A stretch of 64,000 nt of DNA from Apilactobacillus xinyiensis (GCF_019656235.1 NZ_BPLL01000003.1:25880-89879); one strand, 5' to 3'. Positions 37,060 through 47,605 are shown, numbered from the stretch's first letter. Notes: generated by a model not told the origin, from the sequence alone. Numbers and translations are program-made.

Positions 37060-37875
37060 ATGAAAAAACTAATCGTATTTGCTGTATCAGATTCTAGCGG
37101 TGAAACTGCAATGCAAGTAGCTAAAACAGCATGTTCACAATTTAAAAATATTGAAATTGAATATGAAAGATATCCATTTATCACTACTGATTCTATTTTA
37201 AATGGAATTTTAAATTTAGCAGAAAAGAAAAAAGCAATAATATTCCATACCCTTGTAGATACAAAATTAAGCAATCGTGTAGTAGAGTTTACAAAAACTA
37301 AGGGTTTAAGGAATTTTGATTGTATTCAAAAACCTCTACAGTTAATATCTGATCAAACTGATGAACATCCAGAAAAAATAACTGGCTTAGTACATGATTT
37401 AAATGAAAACTATTTTGATCGTATTGCTGCAATGGAATTTGCAGTTGCCAATGATGATGGTAAAAACCCTCAAAACTTAGCACAGGCAGACATTGTAATT
37501 CTAGGAGTTTCTAGAACATCTAAAACCCCATTATCACTATATTTAGCTAATAAAAACTTAAAAGTAGCTAATGTTCCAATTGGTCCGGAAACTCAATTAC
37601 CAGATGAAATTTGGAGTATTAATAAAAATAAAATTTTTGGTTTAACTAACAGTGTAGAAGCACTGAAAAAAATTCGAGAAGCAAGAATGCTATCTTACGG
37701 TTTAGACGTTGATACACCATATTCAAATACCCAACATATCGAAGCTGAATTAGAATACGCTCGTAAATTGTATAACAAAATTGGTTGTTTAAATATTAAT
37801 GTATATGACAAATCCATTGAAGAAACCGCAACTATCATAATGGAAAGTTTGAATATTGACACTAGAGAAAAATAA
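37060..37875 (+). CDS. ppsR: Bifunctional kinase/pyrophosphorylase PpsR (YqfL-like)
   Basis: A 271-residue member of the DUF299 family, which in other bacteria phosphorylates and dephosphorylates pyruvate, phosphate dikinase or PEP synthetase using ADP and phosphate. The N-terminal ...AVSDSSGETAMQVAKTA and the P-loop-like GVSRTSKTPLSLYLA near residue 150 are characteristic. Its target gene is not in this window. A GGGAG site precedes the ATG, and an extended -10 TGCTAGAAT lies about 30 bases upstream. It is divergent from rpsU and convergent with nfo. Confidence 0.93.
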   Translation: MKKLIVFAVSDSSGETAMQVAKTACSQFKNIEIEYERYPFITTDSILNGILNLAEKKKAIIFHTLVDTKLSNRVVEFTKTKGLRNFDCIQKPLQLISDQTDEHPEKITGLVHDLNENYFDRIAAMEFAVANDDGKNPQNLAQADIVILGVSRTSKTPLSLYLANKNLKVANVPIGPETQLPDEIWSINKNKIFGLTNSVEALKKIREARMLSYGLDVDTPYSNTQHIEAELEYARKLYNKIGCLNINVYDKSIEETATIIMESLNIDTREK

Positions 37876-37925
37876 AAATCAATAAAAAAGTAGCCAATCA
37901 TATGGCTACTTTTTTATTGATTTTT
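37875..37925 (+). terminator. Shared convergent terminator of ppsR and nfo
   Basis: A stem of about 23 bp (AAAAATCAATAAAAAAGTAG and its complement, core GTAGCCA/TGGCTAC) with a short loop spans the gap. It takes in the last base of the ppsR stop and the 3' end of nfo, so one hairpin serves both genes. Confidence 0.9.
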
Positions 37926-38819
37926 AATATCGGCTAATAAATTTGGATTAAATTGATGTGTTTTTAACATCTGTACCTCAAAATAGTGTGGTGATTTTTT
38001 AGTTTTGCCATCTTCCAGTTTTACCATTGGTGTTTCCATAATTTTAGGAACATCAACCAAACTTTCATGATGTGCTATATAATCTAAACTATCAAAACCA
38101 ATAGTTCCTAATCCAATAATTTCATGACGATCTTTATGACTAGCAAAAGGATTTTTAGAATCATTTAAATGCACTACTTTAAGTTTTGGTAAGCCAATTA
38201 TTTTGTCAAATTCATTTAAAACATCGTCAAAGTTATTTTTTACATCGTAACCGGCATCATTAGTATGACAAGTATCAAAAGTAACCGACAATTTATCGTT
38301 TAATTCTACTTTATCCATAATAGAAGCAATTTGTTCAAAACTTCGACCCACTTCAGTACCCTTTCCAGCCATAGTTTCTAAAGCAATCTGAGCCGTTTGA
38401 TTAGCATCGATAACTTCGTTTAAACCCTTAGCAATGTTTTCAATTCCCTTATCCTCACCTAGTCCAACATGTGAACCTGGATGTAAAACAATTTGTTTAG
38501 CACCAATAGCATCAGCTCTAACAATTTCATCATGTAAAAATTTAATGGCAAAGTTATAACTAGCTATTTTTTTATTATTAGCTAAATTAATGATGTATGG
38601 CGCATGTACTACTAATGATTGAATATCATGATCATGCATATATTTATGACCATCTTCAATTCTAAACTTATCAATACCTTTACGTACTGTATTTTGTGGA
38701 GCACCTGTATATACCATAAAAGCATTTTCATCGTAACTATTAGCTTCTTCAGCTGCTCCTAACAGCATCTTACTTCCACTCATACTAACATGTGAACCAA
38801 TTAAAAAATTATTTTCCAT
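37914..38819 (-). CDS. nfo: Deoxyribonuclease IV (AP endonuclease Nfo)
   Basis: Zinc-dependent AP endonuclease for base excision repair. The 301-residue TIM-barrel protein begins [11 protein letters not shown] and shows the metal ligands in [51 protein letters not shown] and IMETP, in family order. Its start overlaps the end of the TagF-like gene by 11 bases, so it may be transcribed from the teichoic-acid cluster, although a functional link is not expected. Confidence 0.96.
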   Translation of the reverse strand: MENNFLIGSHVSMSGSKMLLGAAEEANSYDENAFMVYTGAPQNTVRKGIDKFRIEDGHKYMHDHDIQSLVVHAPYIINLANNKKIASYNFAIKFLHDEIVRADAIGAKQIVLHPGSHVGLGEDKGIENIAKGLNEVIDANQTAQIALETMAGKGTEVGRSFEQIASIMDKVELNDKLSVTFDTCHTNDAGYDVKNNFDDVLNEFDKIIGLPKLKVVHLNDSKNPFASHKDRHEIIGLGTIGFDSLDYIAHHESLVDVPKIMETPMVKLEDGKTKKSPHYFEVQMLKTHQFNPNLLADIKNQ

Positions 38820-40026
38820 TTGAAAGTTCCTCCATTAAATTAGTAACTTTAAATGCAGATTGATCAGATTCCCAACTACAATATTTATTGTAAAAATTAT
38901 TAAATTGTATATCATAGCCATTAAAAATGCCTGCGTTGTTAAAAATCGCTATCCACTTTAAAAACTGCTGTTCATTTTGTGCTAATGGTCCTGGCAATTC
39001 AGTTTTATAGTTAAAATAAAAACCTCTTAAATGGTCTCGATAATGCTCCAAATCATATGCATAAAAAAGCATTGGGCGCTTAAGATTAGCGTAATCAAAC
39101 ATTACCGAAGAATAATCTGTAATTAATAAATCTGAAATTAAATATATTTGACTTATATCATTGTCAGCTAAAATTTTAACGCGATTTTCAAATCCCTTAA
39201 TATTAATATTATCTTTAATTAAGTAGTGTGGCCTAATAACTAGAATTGTATCACTATCCACCGCATTGAAAAAAGATTTTAAATCAAACGGAAGTTCAAA
39301 GTTATAAGCACCTTTTTTAGTATAATCATCATCACGCCAAGTAGGTGCATAGGTAATCACCTTACAGTTTGAATTACCTAATAAATCTTTTTTCAACGTC
39401 TTAATATATTCTAAATTATTATTTTTATATAAAACATCATTTCTAGGGTAGCCTATGTCTAAAGATTGACCTTTAAAATTAAACGCTCTAGAAAAAATAT
39501 CTTTAGAATACTGATTGGGTGCAATTAAATAACTCCATCGGTGTGATTCCTTAATAAATTCATGTTTATATTTTTTAGTACTTATATTAGGTATTTCAAC
39601 ATTATCAATATCAACACCTAATTTTTTTAAAGGAGTACCATGCCAAGTTTGAATGTAAGTGGTGTTGCGATTTTTCTTCCACCAGCCAGGGATTCTTGAA
39701 TTAAAGACCCAAAAATTAGCTCTAGCCATTAAATAAACCCACTTGGGCATAAAACGCTTAACTAGTTTAATCTCTGGGTACTCTGCTTTTAATTTATTAT
39801 ATAGTTTAGGTTTTACACTAAAATAAGCTAAATTTTTATTGTGTGTTTTAATCCACTCTCTATAAATTGCAGCTGGATTATCATTAATATCTTTCCCATT
39901 AAAACTTTCAAAAATAACTAAATTCTTTTTTACAGGTAAATAAATAAACCCATCGTTAATAACGATGAGTCCACCTCTAATGAGAATTTTAATACAATTT
40001 ATAAGTTTATTTTTTAAACTATTCAT
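38809..40026 (-). CDS. CDP-glycerol glycerophosphotransferase family protein
   Basis: A 405-residue membrane-associated enzyme of the TagF/Glyphos_transf family that adds glycerol phosphate units from CDP-glycerol to wall teichoic acid. Key histidines are seen in [11 protein letters not shown] near residue 130 and IRPHYLIKD near 275, with the family signature [16 protein letters not shown] near 320. It lacks the N-terminal membrane-binding extension of B. subtilis TagF, so it may be a single-unit transferase or a soluble polymerase. GAGGA lies before the ATG at 40026. It follows the TagG gene by 19 bases. Confidence 0.9.
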   Translation of the reverse strand: MNSLKNKLINCIKILIRGGLIVINDGFIYLPVKKNLVIFESFNGKDINDNPAAIYREWIKTHNKNLAYFSVKPKLYNKLKAEYPEIKLVKRFMPKWVYLMARANFWVFNSRIPGWWKKNRNTTYIQTWHGTPLKKLGVDIDNVEIPNISTKKYKHEFIKESHRWSYLIAPNQYSKDIFSRAFNFKGQSLDIGYPRNDVLYKNNNLEYIKTLKKDLLGNSNCKVITYAPTWRDDDYTKKGAYNFELPFDLKSFFNAVDSDTILVIRPHYLIKDNINIKGFENRVKILADNDISQIYLISDLLITDYSSVMFDYANLKRPMLFYAYDLEHYRDHLRGFYFNYKTELPGPLAQNEQQFLKWIAIFNNAGIFNGYDIQFNNFYNKYCSWESDQSAFKVTNLMEELSNGK

Positions 40027-40045
40027 AAAAATCCTCATTTCTATT

Positions 40046-40855
40046 TTAAATTAAGTCCACAAATCTAGAACGGAATTTGTAATGTAAGTGTGAACCAACT
40101 AGTAAGAAAAATAACACAAAAAGCCAAAATGTGATAGTTAAGATAGGTTTTTGCCAGAACCAATCATCACCTAGCATAGATTCTCTGAATCCTGAAATAA
40201 TATAGAAAAACGGATTCAATTGAAAAATTCGAACTAAGGGTGCTGGAAAAGCATTAGTTTCAAAATTAAATAATACTCCCGACATGTAAAATAGCATACG
40301 CATCAATGATTGTAGAAAGATTCGATAGTCTCTTACTAAAATAGCAATTGTTGAATTAAAAATACTAAAAGCTACTAACCAACAAACCATGGCAAAGAAG
40401 TAGTAAATCCACTGAATCCAATACATATTAGGTACAATGCCACCTTTGAAAAATGCAATGAAAATTGAAACAACTAGCATTGCCCAAAAAGAGCTTAAAT
40501 TAGAGATAACTTTAATTGTTGGTAAAACACTAACTGGGAATTTCATTTTAGAAACCATCCCAACTTGAAGGTAAATACTCTTAGATGCATCTAAAACTAC
40601 ACTATTCATGTAGAACCAAGGAGTAATCCCAATAACCATCCATGAAAGGTAATCAACCCCACCGGATGTCCCTTTCTTTAAACCGAAACCAAATACTAAC
40701 CAATAAATTCCAATCTGAATAATTGGATATAAATACTCCCAAACTAAACCTAAATAGTGACTTTGATAATCTGATTTGTCTTGGTATTTAGAAATTCGAA
40801 ACATTATGCCTAAATTACCAAACTGTTCTTTAATTAATGTAATGACTTCTTTCAA
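40046..40855 (-). CDS. tagG: Teichoic acid ABC transporter permease TagG
   Basis: Membrane subunit of the ABC-2 exporter that moves teichoic acid across the membrane. The 269-residue protein has about six helices (roughly 35-60, 70-90, 110-130, 145-165, 175-190, 245-262) and the SHYLGLVWEYLYPIIQIGIYW start typical of TagG/RfbA permeases. The start is TTG at 40855, about ten bases from AAAGGAAG; a GTG at 40864 is too close to the site. The partner ATPase TagH is not adjacent. It lies between TagB-like and TagF-like genes. Confidence 0.9.
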   Translation of the reverse strand: MKEVITLIKEQFGNLGIMFRISKYQDKSDYQSHYLGLVWEYLYPIIQIGIYWLVFGFGLKKGTSGGVDYLSWMVIGITPWFYMNSVVLDASKSIYLQVGMVSKMKFPVSVLPTIKVISNLSSFWAMLVVSIFIAFFKGGIVPNMYWIQWIYYFFAMVCWLVAFSIFNSTIAILVRDYRIFLQSLMRMLFYMSGVLFNFETNAFPAPLVRIFQLNPFFYIISGFRESMLGDDWFWQKPILTITFWLFVLFFLLVGSHLHYKFRSRFVDLI

Positions 40856-40871
40856 GTCAGTCACACTTCCT

Positions 40872-42020
40872 TTACTTTAATGTTTTAATATATTTATCAA
40901 TTAATCTTTCGGTTGCAAATCCATCATTATAAGTATTCCAATTTTGATTAAATTTTGTAAAATCAGTTTTATGATTTGACTTAATAGCTTTAGCTAAATC
41001 ACCGGTAGTAGTGATTGGTTTACTAGGTAACCAATTTAGCATATCATCTTGAATACCTGGATCTTTTTTATATTTATCTAAATCAAACATAAAAAATAAT
41101 AATGAATGTGCCTTTGGCAATAGTGCAAAATCAAAGGCAATTGATGAATAATCAGTTATAAGTGTATCCGTCACCGATAATAAATCGTTAGTAGATAATT
41201 GACTATAAAAACATAAATTTTGATTATTGCTTATTTGCTGCAACTCATGCTCTCTATCTTTTAAAAGTGGATGAAGTTTAACTACCACTACAGCATCTTC
41301 AGTAGAAGATAACACTTTAGACAAATCTTTCGGTGGATTAAAGCCAATATCTTCACGATAAGTAGGCGCATATAAAATAACTCGTTTATTTTTTAATTCA
41401 GGTGCCGCTTTATAAACTCTTTTTTTAGCTAAATCTTGCCACTTATGATGAAAAAGCCTATCTGATCTAGGATAACCAATCATTTTCATTCGATCAAATG
41501 GAACATGATAACTATTTTCAAAAACTTTACCCATAGTTTCAGAAGCAACTACGTAATCATCAAAACTATCGTATACTTTTTGAAAACGTTTTTTATCAGA
41601 TTTGCTTCTTAAAGCAGTTGTTGGATCTTCCCAACCAAACTTTTTAATAGCTCCATTAGCGTGCCATAATTGAATAATCTTTGTTTTATGGGAATGGTAC
41701 ATACCACCTAAAAATGGAAAATAATTATCACAAAAAATCAAACTACCGGTCATTATAGTAGGCAATATTTTAAAAACAAAATGTAACCCATCCCAAAACG
41801 GAACAGTTTCAATTCCATATGCTGCTAAATCAGTAGCTGCAGCTTCAGTAACTGGTTTATATAAAACAATTAATTTACGATTTTTTGGTAAATTGTTTGC
41901 AATTTTTTTAATTAACTGTAAGTTATTATCAAAACTCATTATGTAAATAACGTTACGTTTTTTCCTAAAATTACATAAAAAAGAAATAATTTTTATCAAC
42001 CACAGATAAAATACTTTCAA
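40872..42020 (-). CDS. tarB: TagB/TarB-like CDP-glycerol glycerophosphotransferase
   Basis: A 382-residue protein of the Glyphos_transf family. The usual HGT motif is replaced by LWHANGAIKKFGW near residue 130, resembling the TagB/TarB primase, which adds the first glycerol phosphate to the lipid-linked disaccharide. The LHP and TDYSSIAFDFALLPK motifs follow near 255 and 300. One N-terminal hydrophobic segment (about residues 1-16) may associate with membrane. Start: TTG at 42020, six bases after GGTGGGG. The primase label rests on motif resemblance and context. Confidence 0.82.
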   Translation of the reverse strand: MKVFYLWLIKIISFLCNFRKKRNVIYIMSFDNNLQLIKKIANNLPKNRKLIVLYKPVTEAAATDLAAYGIETVPFWDGLHFVFKILPTIMTGSLIFCDNYFPFLGGMYHSHKTKIIQLWHANGAIKKFGWEDPTTALRSKSDKKRFQKVYDSFDDYVVASETMGKVFENSYHVPFDRMKMIGYPRSDRLFHHKWQDLAKKRVYKAAPELKNKRVILYAPTYREDIGFNPPKDLSKVLSSTEDAVVVVKLHPLLKDREHELQQISNNQNLCFYSQLSTNDLLSVTDTLITDYSSIAFDFALLPKAHSLLFFMFDLDKYKKDPGIQDDMLNWLPSKPITTTGDLAKAIKSNHKTDFTKFNQNWNTYNDGFATERLIDKYIKTLK

Positions 42021-42064
42021 TTTATACCCCACCATATAATTTGTAATGTTTAATACAAGTGGTA

Positions 42065-42073
42065 ATTATAACA
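42065..42073 (-). promoter_or_regulatory. Predicted extended -10 of the tarB-tagG promoter
   Basis: The minus strand reads TGTTATAAT about 45 bases before the tarB start; no good -35 is seen. Confidence 0.45.
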
Positions 42074-42108
42074 TAATTTAAAAACAATAATTAAAAAGTT
42101 TTTGGGAA

Positions 42109-42987
42109 TCATTTTAACTTATGTTCATAAAAATGTCCCAAGATAGTATCTGCTTCGGTTACACTAGCAAATGCTTTAGGGTCTGATTCATCAATGGCTT
42201 CTTCTAATTCAGCCATTTCATATCGTGAAATCGTTGTAAACAAAATCGTTTTAACATCATGACGATAAGCACCTTCGGCTCCATGAATAATTGTAACTCC
42301 ACGACGCATATGATTTTGAATACTATCAACTACTCGCTTAGGACGATTAGTTACAATTAATACTTGCATCCTTTGTTGTCTAGTGTAGGCAAAATCAATT
42401 GCCTTTGCGTTAACAACAATTCCGATTGCAGAATAGAAAGCAAATGGCCAACCATAAGCAAAGCCGGCTGCTGACACAATAAAAACATTGAACATAATAT
42501 TAATATTTCCAATACTTTTACCTGTTTTACGTCTTATAACAATCCCTAAAATATCTAAACCACCAGTTGAAATTTCATTCTTCAAGCTCAGTCCAGTCCC
42601 AAAACCATTAACTACACCACCAAAAATGGCACAAATCATAGGATCATGGGTTAAATACACTGGATGCAAAGCCTTAATCATAAAACTAGCTAGAAAAACC
42701 GTCAAAAGTGTAAATAAAGCAAATTGATGGCCAATTTGCTTCCAAGCTAAAATTAACAACGGAATGTTAAATAACAACAATCCCCAAGACGCAGAAATGG
42801 TAAATGGTAAATATCTTGAAGAAATGGTATTGATTAATTGTGCTAATCCCGTGAACCCAGATGAATAGATATTTCCTGGTGTCCAAAAAAAGTTCATGGC
42901 TATCGAAACCATTATTCCATACATAAAAGCAGTAGAAGCTTTAGCTATATACTGATGTCTTCTCAAAACTTTTTGTACATCATCCAT
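42109..42987 (-). CDS. YitT family membrane protein (DUF2179)
   Basis: A 292-residue protein with five to six membrane helices (about residues 17-35, 60-78, 86-105, 115-135, 160-185) and a C-terminal soluble DUF2179 domain of about 75 residues (RMQVLIVTNRPKRVVDSIQ...). The mid-motif SLKNEISTGGLDILGI is typical of YitT. Its transport or regulatory function is unknown. GAGGAG precedes the ATG by eight bases. It stands alone between aspS and the teichoic-acid genes. Confidence 0.9.
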   Translation of the reverse strand: MDDVQKVLRRHQYIAKASTAFMYGIMVSIAMNFFWTPGNIYSSGFTGLAQLINTISSRYLPFTISASWGLLLFNIPLLILAWKQIGHQFALFTLLTVFLASFMIKALHPVYLTHDPMICAIFGGVVNGFGTGLSLKNEISTGGLDILGIVIRRKTGKSIGNINIMFNVFIVSAAGFAYGWPFAFYSAIGIVVNAKAIDFAYTRQQRMQVLIVTNRPKRVVDSIQNHMRRGVTIIHGAEGAYRHDVKTILFTTISRYEMAELEEAIDESDPKAFASVTEADTILGHFYEHKLK

Positions 42988-43051
42988 AATTATTACTCCT
43001 CAACAAAAATATGAAATTAGTATAACATTGAAATGAATAAGTGAATAGTAA

Positions 43052-43079
43052 AAAAAAGCTGAATAAATCAGCTTTTTTA
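43052..43079 (-). terminator. Rho-independent terminator after aspS
   Basis: Perfect 11-bp stem AAAAAAGCTGA / TCAGCTTTTTT with a T-run on the minus strand, four bases past the aspS stop. Confidence 0.92.
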
Positions 43080-43082
43080 TTA

Positions 43083-44861
43083 TTAATATGCGCTATCATC
43101 AGGTTCAATTCCCAAATCTTCTAATTGTTTTTTAGAAACTGGAGATGGAGCATTAGTCATTGGTTCAGTAGCTTTAGAGTTCTTAGGGAATGCAATAACA
43201 TCACGAATATTTTCAGTTTGTGCTAATAGTCTAGCAAAACGATCTAATCCGATTGCTAGTCCACCATGTGGTGGAAAACCATAATCCAAAGCATCTAGGA
43301 AATATCCAAAACGTGCTTGTGCTTTTTCACGGTCAAAGCCTAATGCTTTTAACATTTTAAGTTGTAACTCTTTTTTATGGATACGAATTGATCCACCACC
43401 AAGTTCTAGACCATTTAGGATAATATCATAACTTTGTGCATGCGCTTTATGTGGATCTTCGCCATCGTTTAAGTAATGTTCATCACCTTCATTAGGCATA
43501 GTAAATGGATGGTGAGCAGGAACCCATCTATCAATTCCTTCATCATAATCAAATAATGGCCAGTCTACGACCCATAAGAAATCAAATACGTCTTTTGGAA
43601 TCATATTTTGTTCTTCAGCAATTGCTACTCGCAAGTATCCAAGCGTATCAGCAACTACTTTTTCGCGGTCAGCAACAAATAGTAATAAGTCACCTACTTT
43701 GGCATCTGTACGTTGTTTAATTGCACTATCAATCGTTTCATCTTTAAAGAATTTAGCAATTGGTCCGTTAAATCCATCATCAGTAACTTTCATCCATGCT
43801 AAACCTTTAGCACCAAATCTTTCAATGTATTTAGCATATTTATCGATATCTTTTCTAGAATATTTATCAGCACCGCCAGGAACACAAATAGCTTTAACTT
43901 TACCACCATTTTCAACAGCGCTAGCAAAAACTTTAAAGTCTACATCTTTAACAATGTCTGAAATATCTTTTAATTCCATTCCAAATCTAACATCTGGTTG
44001 GTCAGTACCAAATCTATCCATAGAATCTTGCCAACTAATACGTTTGAAAGGAAGTTTAACATCAATATCTAAAGCATCTTTCATAACTTTAGCAATTAAA
44101 CCTTCAGTAATATCTTGAATATCTTTAGCATTCAAGAATGAAGTTTCCATATCAATTTGTGTAAATTCAGGTTGACGATCTCCTCGCAAGTCTTCATCAC
44201 GGAAACAACGTGCGATTTGGTAATAACGGTCAAATCCAGAACCCATTAATAATTGTTTAAATAGTTGAGGAGATTGAGGTAGAGCATAGTAAGAACCATG
44301 ATATAAACGTGAAGGCACTAAGTAATCACGAGCTCCTTCAGGAGTTGAAACTGTTAAATTAGGAGTTTCAATATCAATAAATCCTTTACTATCGAAGTAA
44401 CTGTGTACTGATTGCATAATACGGTTTCTTAGTAAAATACCTTTTTGTACTTCTGGTCTACGTAAATCTAAGTAACGGTATTTTAATTTAGTGTCTTCAG
44501 AAGCAGAAATACCATCCTTAATATCGAAAGGTGCAGTCTTAGCTTTGTTAAAAATTTCAACATTAGTAACATCAACTTCTACTTTACCAGTACGCATATC
44601 ATTATTTATTTCTTTTTCACTTCTAGCAACTACAGTTCCACGAACTTGAATGACATATTCACTACGAAGTTCATCAGCCATTTCTAAAGCTTTTTTACTG
44701 TATTCTTCACTAAAAACTAATTGTACAATTCCTTCACGATCACGTAAATCTACGAAAATTAATTTACCTAAATCACGACGTTTTTGTACCCAACCATCTA
44801 GGCAAACTTCTTGTCCTAAATAGCTTTCATCAACTAGTCCACAATATGTTGTTCTATCCAT
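43083..44861 (-). CDS. aspS: Aspartate-tRNA ligase
   Basis: Class II aminoacyl-tRNA synthetase. The 592-residue protein has an N-terminal OB anticodon-binding domain (residues 15-105), class II motif 2 ([23 protein letters not shown] near 215) and motif 3 ([13 protein letters not shown] near 540) with the bacterial insertion between them. The ATG at 44861 follows AGAGGAG; the ATG at 44870 sits directly on the site. It lies 14 bases after hisS, and both are read from a T-box-controlled transcript. Confidence 0.97.
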   Translation of the reverse strand: MDRTTYCGLVDESYLGQEVCLDGWVQKRRDLGKLIFVDLRDREGIVQLVFSEEYSKKALEMADELRSEYVIQVRGTVVARSEKEINNDMRTGKVEVDVTNVEIFNKAKTAPFDIKDGISASEDTKLKYRYLDLRRPEVQKGILLRNRIMQSVHSYFDSKGFIDIETPNLTVSTPEGARDYLVPSRLYHGSYYALPQSPQLFKQLLMGSGFDRYYQIARCFRDEDLRGDRQPEFTQIDMETSFLNAKDIQDITEGLIAKVMKDALDIDVKLPFKRISWQDSMDRFGTDQPDVRFGMELKDISDIVKDVDFKVFASAVENGGKVKAICVPGGADKYSRKDIDKYAKYIERFGAKGLAWMKVTDDGFNGPIAKFFKDETIDSAIKQRTDAKVGDLLLFVADREKVVADTLGYLRVAIAEEQNMIPKDVFDFLWVVDWPLFDYDEGIDRWVPAHHPFTMPNEGDEHYLNDGEDPHKAHAQSYDIILNGLELGGGSIRIHKKELQLKMLKALGFDREKAQARFGYFLDALDYGFPPHGGLAIGLDRFARLLAQTENIRDVIAFPKNSKATEPMTNAPSPVSKKQLEDLGIEPDDSAY

Positions 44862-44875
44862 ATGAACCATCTCCT

Positions 44876-46165
44876 CTAATCAAAATTATTTTCAATAACT
44901 GCTGAAAAATCTTTTTTAATAGCATCTAAATCTACAGATATTTCTTTTCCGGTTTCCATTGATTTTAGATTTACAGTTTTACTTTCTAATTCTTTATCAC
45001 CAATGGTTATTGTAAAGTTAGCGTGTAATTTATCAGCAGATTTAAATTGTGCCTTGGGTTTACGTGATAAATAATCTCTATCAGCAGAAAAACCACGGTA
45101 TCTCAAAGATTGTACAATTTCTAAGGATTCCAAACTTGCTTGTTCACCAATGGCTACTACATATACATCTAATGGATTAAACTGTGGAAACTCAACTTTT
45201 TCAGAATCCATAAGTAAAAGTAGACGTTCTACTCCTAATCCAAAACCAATTCCAGAAACTTCAGGACCGCCTAATTCTGAAACTAAGCCATCATAACGAC
45301 CACCAGCACAAATAGTAGTATAGCCACTACCTAAGGCTTTTGAATTAGCCATAATTTCAAAAATAGTATGGTTGTAATAATCTAAGCCTCGAACAATTGT
45401 TGAATCAACTACATAATCAATGCCTAATCGTTTCAAAAGACTAGTAACCTTATCAAAATGATTTTGCGCATCATCAGTTAAATAATCCAAAATCGAAGGT
45501 GCTTTTTCAACGAATTTTTGATCTTCTGGAGCCTTACTATCCAACACTCTTAGCGGATTCTTATGTAAACGTTCTTTAGAATCTTCACTAAGTTCATCAA
45601 AATGTGGTTCTAAATAATCAATTAAAGCTTGACGATAATTAGCTCTAGTTTCTTTGTCACCTAAAGTATTAATGGTTAATTTTAAGTCCTTAATACCAAA
45701 ATGTTGTAATAAATCCATTGCCATCGCAATAACTTCAACATCTAATTCTGGTGATTCACTACCAAAAGCTTCTACTCCAATTTGATGAAATTCACGTAAT
45801 CGACCTGATTGTGGTCTTTCGTATCTAAACATAGGACCAGAATAAAATACTTTAACTGGCTTTTGAACATCAGGACCATATAATTTATTTTCAATAAATG
45901 CTCTAACTACTCCAGCTGTTCCTTCTGGTCTTAATGTAATATGACGATCACCTTTATCATAAAAATCATACATTTCCTTAGTAACAATGTCAGATGTTTC
46001 ACCTGAGGTTCTAGAAAATACATCAAAATTTTCAAACATTGGCGTTCTTATTTCTCTATATCTATAGTCAGAAAATAGCATTCTAGCAGTTTCTTCAATA
46101 TATTGCCATTTTTCTGATTCTCCGGGTAAAATGTCAGCTGTACCCTTTGGACGTTGATATCGCAT
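44876..46165 (-). CDS. hisS: Histidine-tRNA ligase
   Basis: Class II synthetase of 429 residues. It begins [19 protein letters not shown] and shows motif 2 in [21 protein letters not shown] near residue 110, the histidine-specific [15 protein letters not shown] near 285 and motif 3 near [18 protein letters not shown] precedes the ATG. It is the first gene behind a T-box leader. Confidence 0.97.
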   Translation of the reverse strand: MRYQRPKGTADILPGESEKWQYIEETARMLFSDYRYREIRTPMFENFDVFSRTSGETSDIVTKEMYDFYDKGDRHITLRPEGTAGVVRAFIENKLYGPDVQKPVKVFYSGPMFRYERPQSGRLREFHQIGVEAFGSESPELDVEVIAMAMDLLQHFGIKDLKLTINTLGDKETRANYRQALIDYLEPHFDELSEDSKERLHKNPLRVLDSKAPEDQKFVEKAPSILDYLTDDAQNHFDKVTSLLKRLGIDYVVDSTIVRGLDYYNHTIFEIMANSKALGSGYTTICAGGRYDGLVSELGGPEVSGIGFGLGVERLLLLMDSEKVEFPQFNPLDVYVVAIGEQASLESLEIVQSLRYRGFSADRDYLSRKPKAQFKSADKLHANFTITIGDKELESKTVNLKSMETGKEISVDLDAIKKDFSAVIENNFD

Positions 46166-46187
46166 AATAAACCCTCCTAAATATAAA

Positions 46188-46230
46188 ATAAAAAGCCCTT
46201 GACTATATTATAAAAATATAATCAAGGGCG
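46188..46230 (-). terminator. T-box leader terminator of hisS-aspS
   Basis: A long stem GCCCTTGAxTATATT / AATATAGTCAAGGGC followed by TTTTTAT on the minus strand, just 3' of the T-box core and 23 bases ahead of hisS. Confidence 0.93.
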
Positions 46231-46415
46231 CTTAAAAAGCACGGTACCACCTTTTTGTTTCTAAAAATAACGCAATTAACATGCGAATAACAAATGTTAT
46301 TAACCTCAAAAGCGTCTTTCAGTAATCTCGAACCCATCTTTTCAGCAATATAGATGTTCTCTTTGCAACAAGATTGACCGTACTATTCTTTATCATAGGT
46401 AAAATATTTAATTCT
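46188..46415 (-). promoter_or_regulatory. T-box riboswitch of hisS-aspS, Asp specifier
   Basis: The minus strand has the T-box core AAGGTGGTACCGTGC at 46239-46253 and the terminator. Stem I starts near CAAAGAGAA (AGAGA loop-E type) and its 3' side reads GAAA-GAC-GCTTTTG, where CTTTTG pairs with CAAAG. The triplet GAC at 46314-46316 is followed by G, as T-boxes require a purine there, so the specifier is Asp. No His codon occupies that position. Confidence 0.9.
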
Positions 46416-46420
46416 ATTTC

Positions 46421-46449
46421 AGATTAAATTAAAAAAAGCTAAAAGTCAA
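46421..46449 (-). promoter_or_regulatory. Predicted hisS-aspS promoter
   Basis: Minus strand -35 TTGACT (46444-46449) and -10 TAATCT (46421-46426) with a 17-bp spacer, immediately before the T-box leader and overlapping the region just upstream of the HAD gene end. Confidence 0.6.
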
Positions 46450-46455
46450 GATTTA

Positions 46456-47109
46456 CTATTTATCTTTTCCCAAATTCATTAAAAATAATTTTAAATCATA
46501 CATATTCGAAAATTTGTGATTTGCGTTACAGTTTTCAATTATTATAGCATCTGGATCAAATAAAATTGACTTAATCCCTGCATTTTGACCTGCTCTAATA
46601 TCTATAACCCGATCACCAATAATTAAAGTATCCATTTTTTTAAGATTATTTTTTTCAATGATTTGATTGATTGCCGCTGGATTAGGCTTTCTAGGCAGGT
46701 TGTCATCCTTTGTAATAATCATTTTAAAATAATCAGCAAAGTGATTATTTTCAAGAACTTGGTATAAAGTCTGTTTATCACGGTGTGTTAGTATAAAATG
46801 GCTATAATCATTTTTAATAGTATTTAATAATAGTGTTTCCAGATTAAAAAATGGCTTAGATTTTAATATATTTTGTTTTTCATATAATTGATAATTCAAT
46901 TTTAAATCACCAGCAACTAAATTATAATGTGCTGCATACTTTTGAATAGCTGTAGATAATGAATGCCTACGCATAACCTCATAAATTTCATATTCATCAA
47001 TTTCCATTTCATCTATGTGCATCTTTTTCAAAGCTAACAAAAAACTATTAACCATTTGTGGATAAGTATCAAATAATGTTCCATCAAAATCCCAAATAAT
47101 GTTTTTCAT
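46456..47109 (-). CDS. HAD-family hydrolase
   Basis: A 217-residue phosphatase-like protein. HAD motif I is DFDGTLFDTYP at residues 7-17, motif II ILTHRD near 107, and motif III/IV KPNPAAINQI ... LIIGDRVIDIRAGQNAG near 140-175. A helical cap lies between motifs I and II, so it resembles the PGP/phosphoglycolate-like subclass. Substrate cannot be told. It follows the dtd terminator and has an AGGAG site. Confidence 0.88.
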   Translation of the reverse strand: MKNIIWDFDGTLFDTYPQMVNSFLLALKKMHIDEMEIDEYEIYEVMRRHSLSTAIQKYAAHYNLVAGDLKLNYQLYEKQNILKSKPFFNLETLLLNTIKNDYSHFILTHRDKQTLYQVLENNHFADYFKMIITKDDNLPRKPNPAAINQIIEKNNLKKMDTLIIGDRVIDIRAGQNAGIKSILFDPDAIIIENCNANHKFSNMYDLKLFLMNLGKDK

Positions 47110-47132
47110 AAAATCAGTCTCCTAATTTAAAA

Positions 47133-47162
47133 ATAAAAGAACCTAAATGTAGGTTCTTTTAT
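47133..47162 (-). terminator. Rho-independent terminator after dtd
   Basis: A stem AAAGAACCTACA / TGTAGGTTCTTT-like (AAAAGAACCT-AAATGT-AGGTTCTTTT) with T-rich sequence, overlapping the dtd stop region, ahead of the HAD gene. Confidence 0.85.
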
Positions 47163-47605
47163 TTATTATCTGTATCAAAAATAATTGTACAAGGACCATT
47201 ATTTTCAATTTGCACCGTCATATCAGCACCAAAAACTCCTGCTTTAACTGTTATACCAGTTTCTAATAATTTTTGATTAAAGTCATTGTATATCTTTTCA
47301 GCATATGATGGTTTACCCGCTTTTACAAATGAAGGTCGATTACCATGTTTTGTATCAGCATATAAAGTAAATTGCGATACTGATAATATTTCTCCATTCA
47401 CTTGCTTAATATTAAGATTCATTTTTTTATCAGAATCTTCAAAAATTCTTAAATTAGATATTTTTCGAATTAGATACTCAATTTCATCTTCACCGTCAGA
47501 ATCTTCAACGCCGACTAATAATAAATAACCTAAATGAATTGAGCTATATTCTATATCGTCAATAGAAACACTTGCTTTATTAACTCTTTGTAAAACTATA
47601 CGCAA
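47159..47605 (-). CDS. dtd: D-aminoacyl-tRNA deacylase
   Basis: Hydrolyses D-amino acids from tRNA. The 148-residue protein starts MRIVLQRVNKASVSID and contains the active-site pair SVSQFTLYAD near residue 75 and the NxGPxT motif (ENNGPCTIIFD) near the end. The frame has an ATG four codons earlier, but that ATG lies within the AGGATGTGG site; the TTG at 47605 gives the family N-terminus. It is 21 bases after relA, the standard relA-dtd pair. Confidence 0.94.
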   Translation of the reverse strand: MRIVLQRVNKASVSIDDIEYSSIHLGYLLLVGVEDSDGEDEIEYLIRKISNLRIFEDSDKKMNLNIKQVNGEILSVSQFTLYADTKHGNRPSFVKAGKPSYAEKIYNDFNQKLLETGITVKAGVFGADMTVQIENNGPCTIIFDTDNK

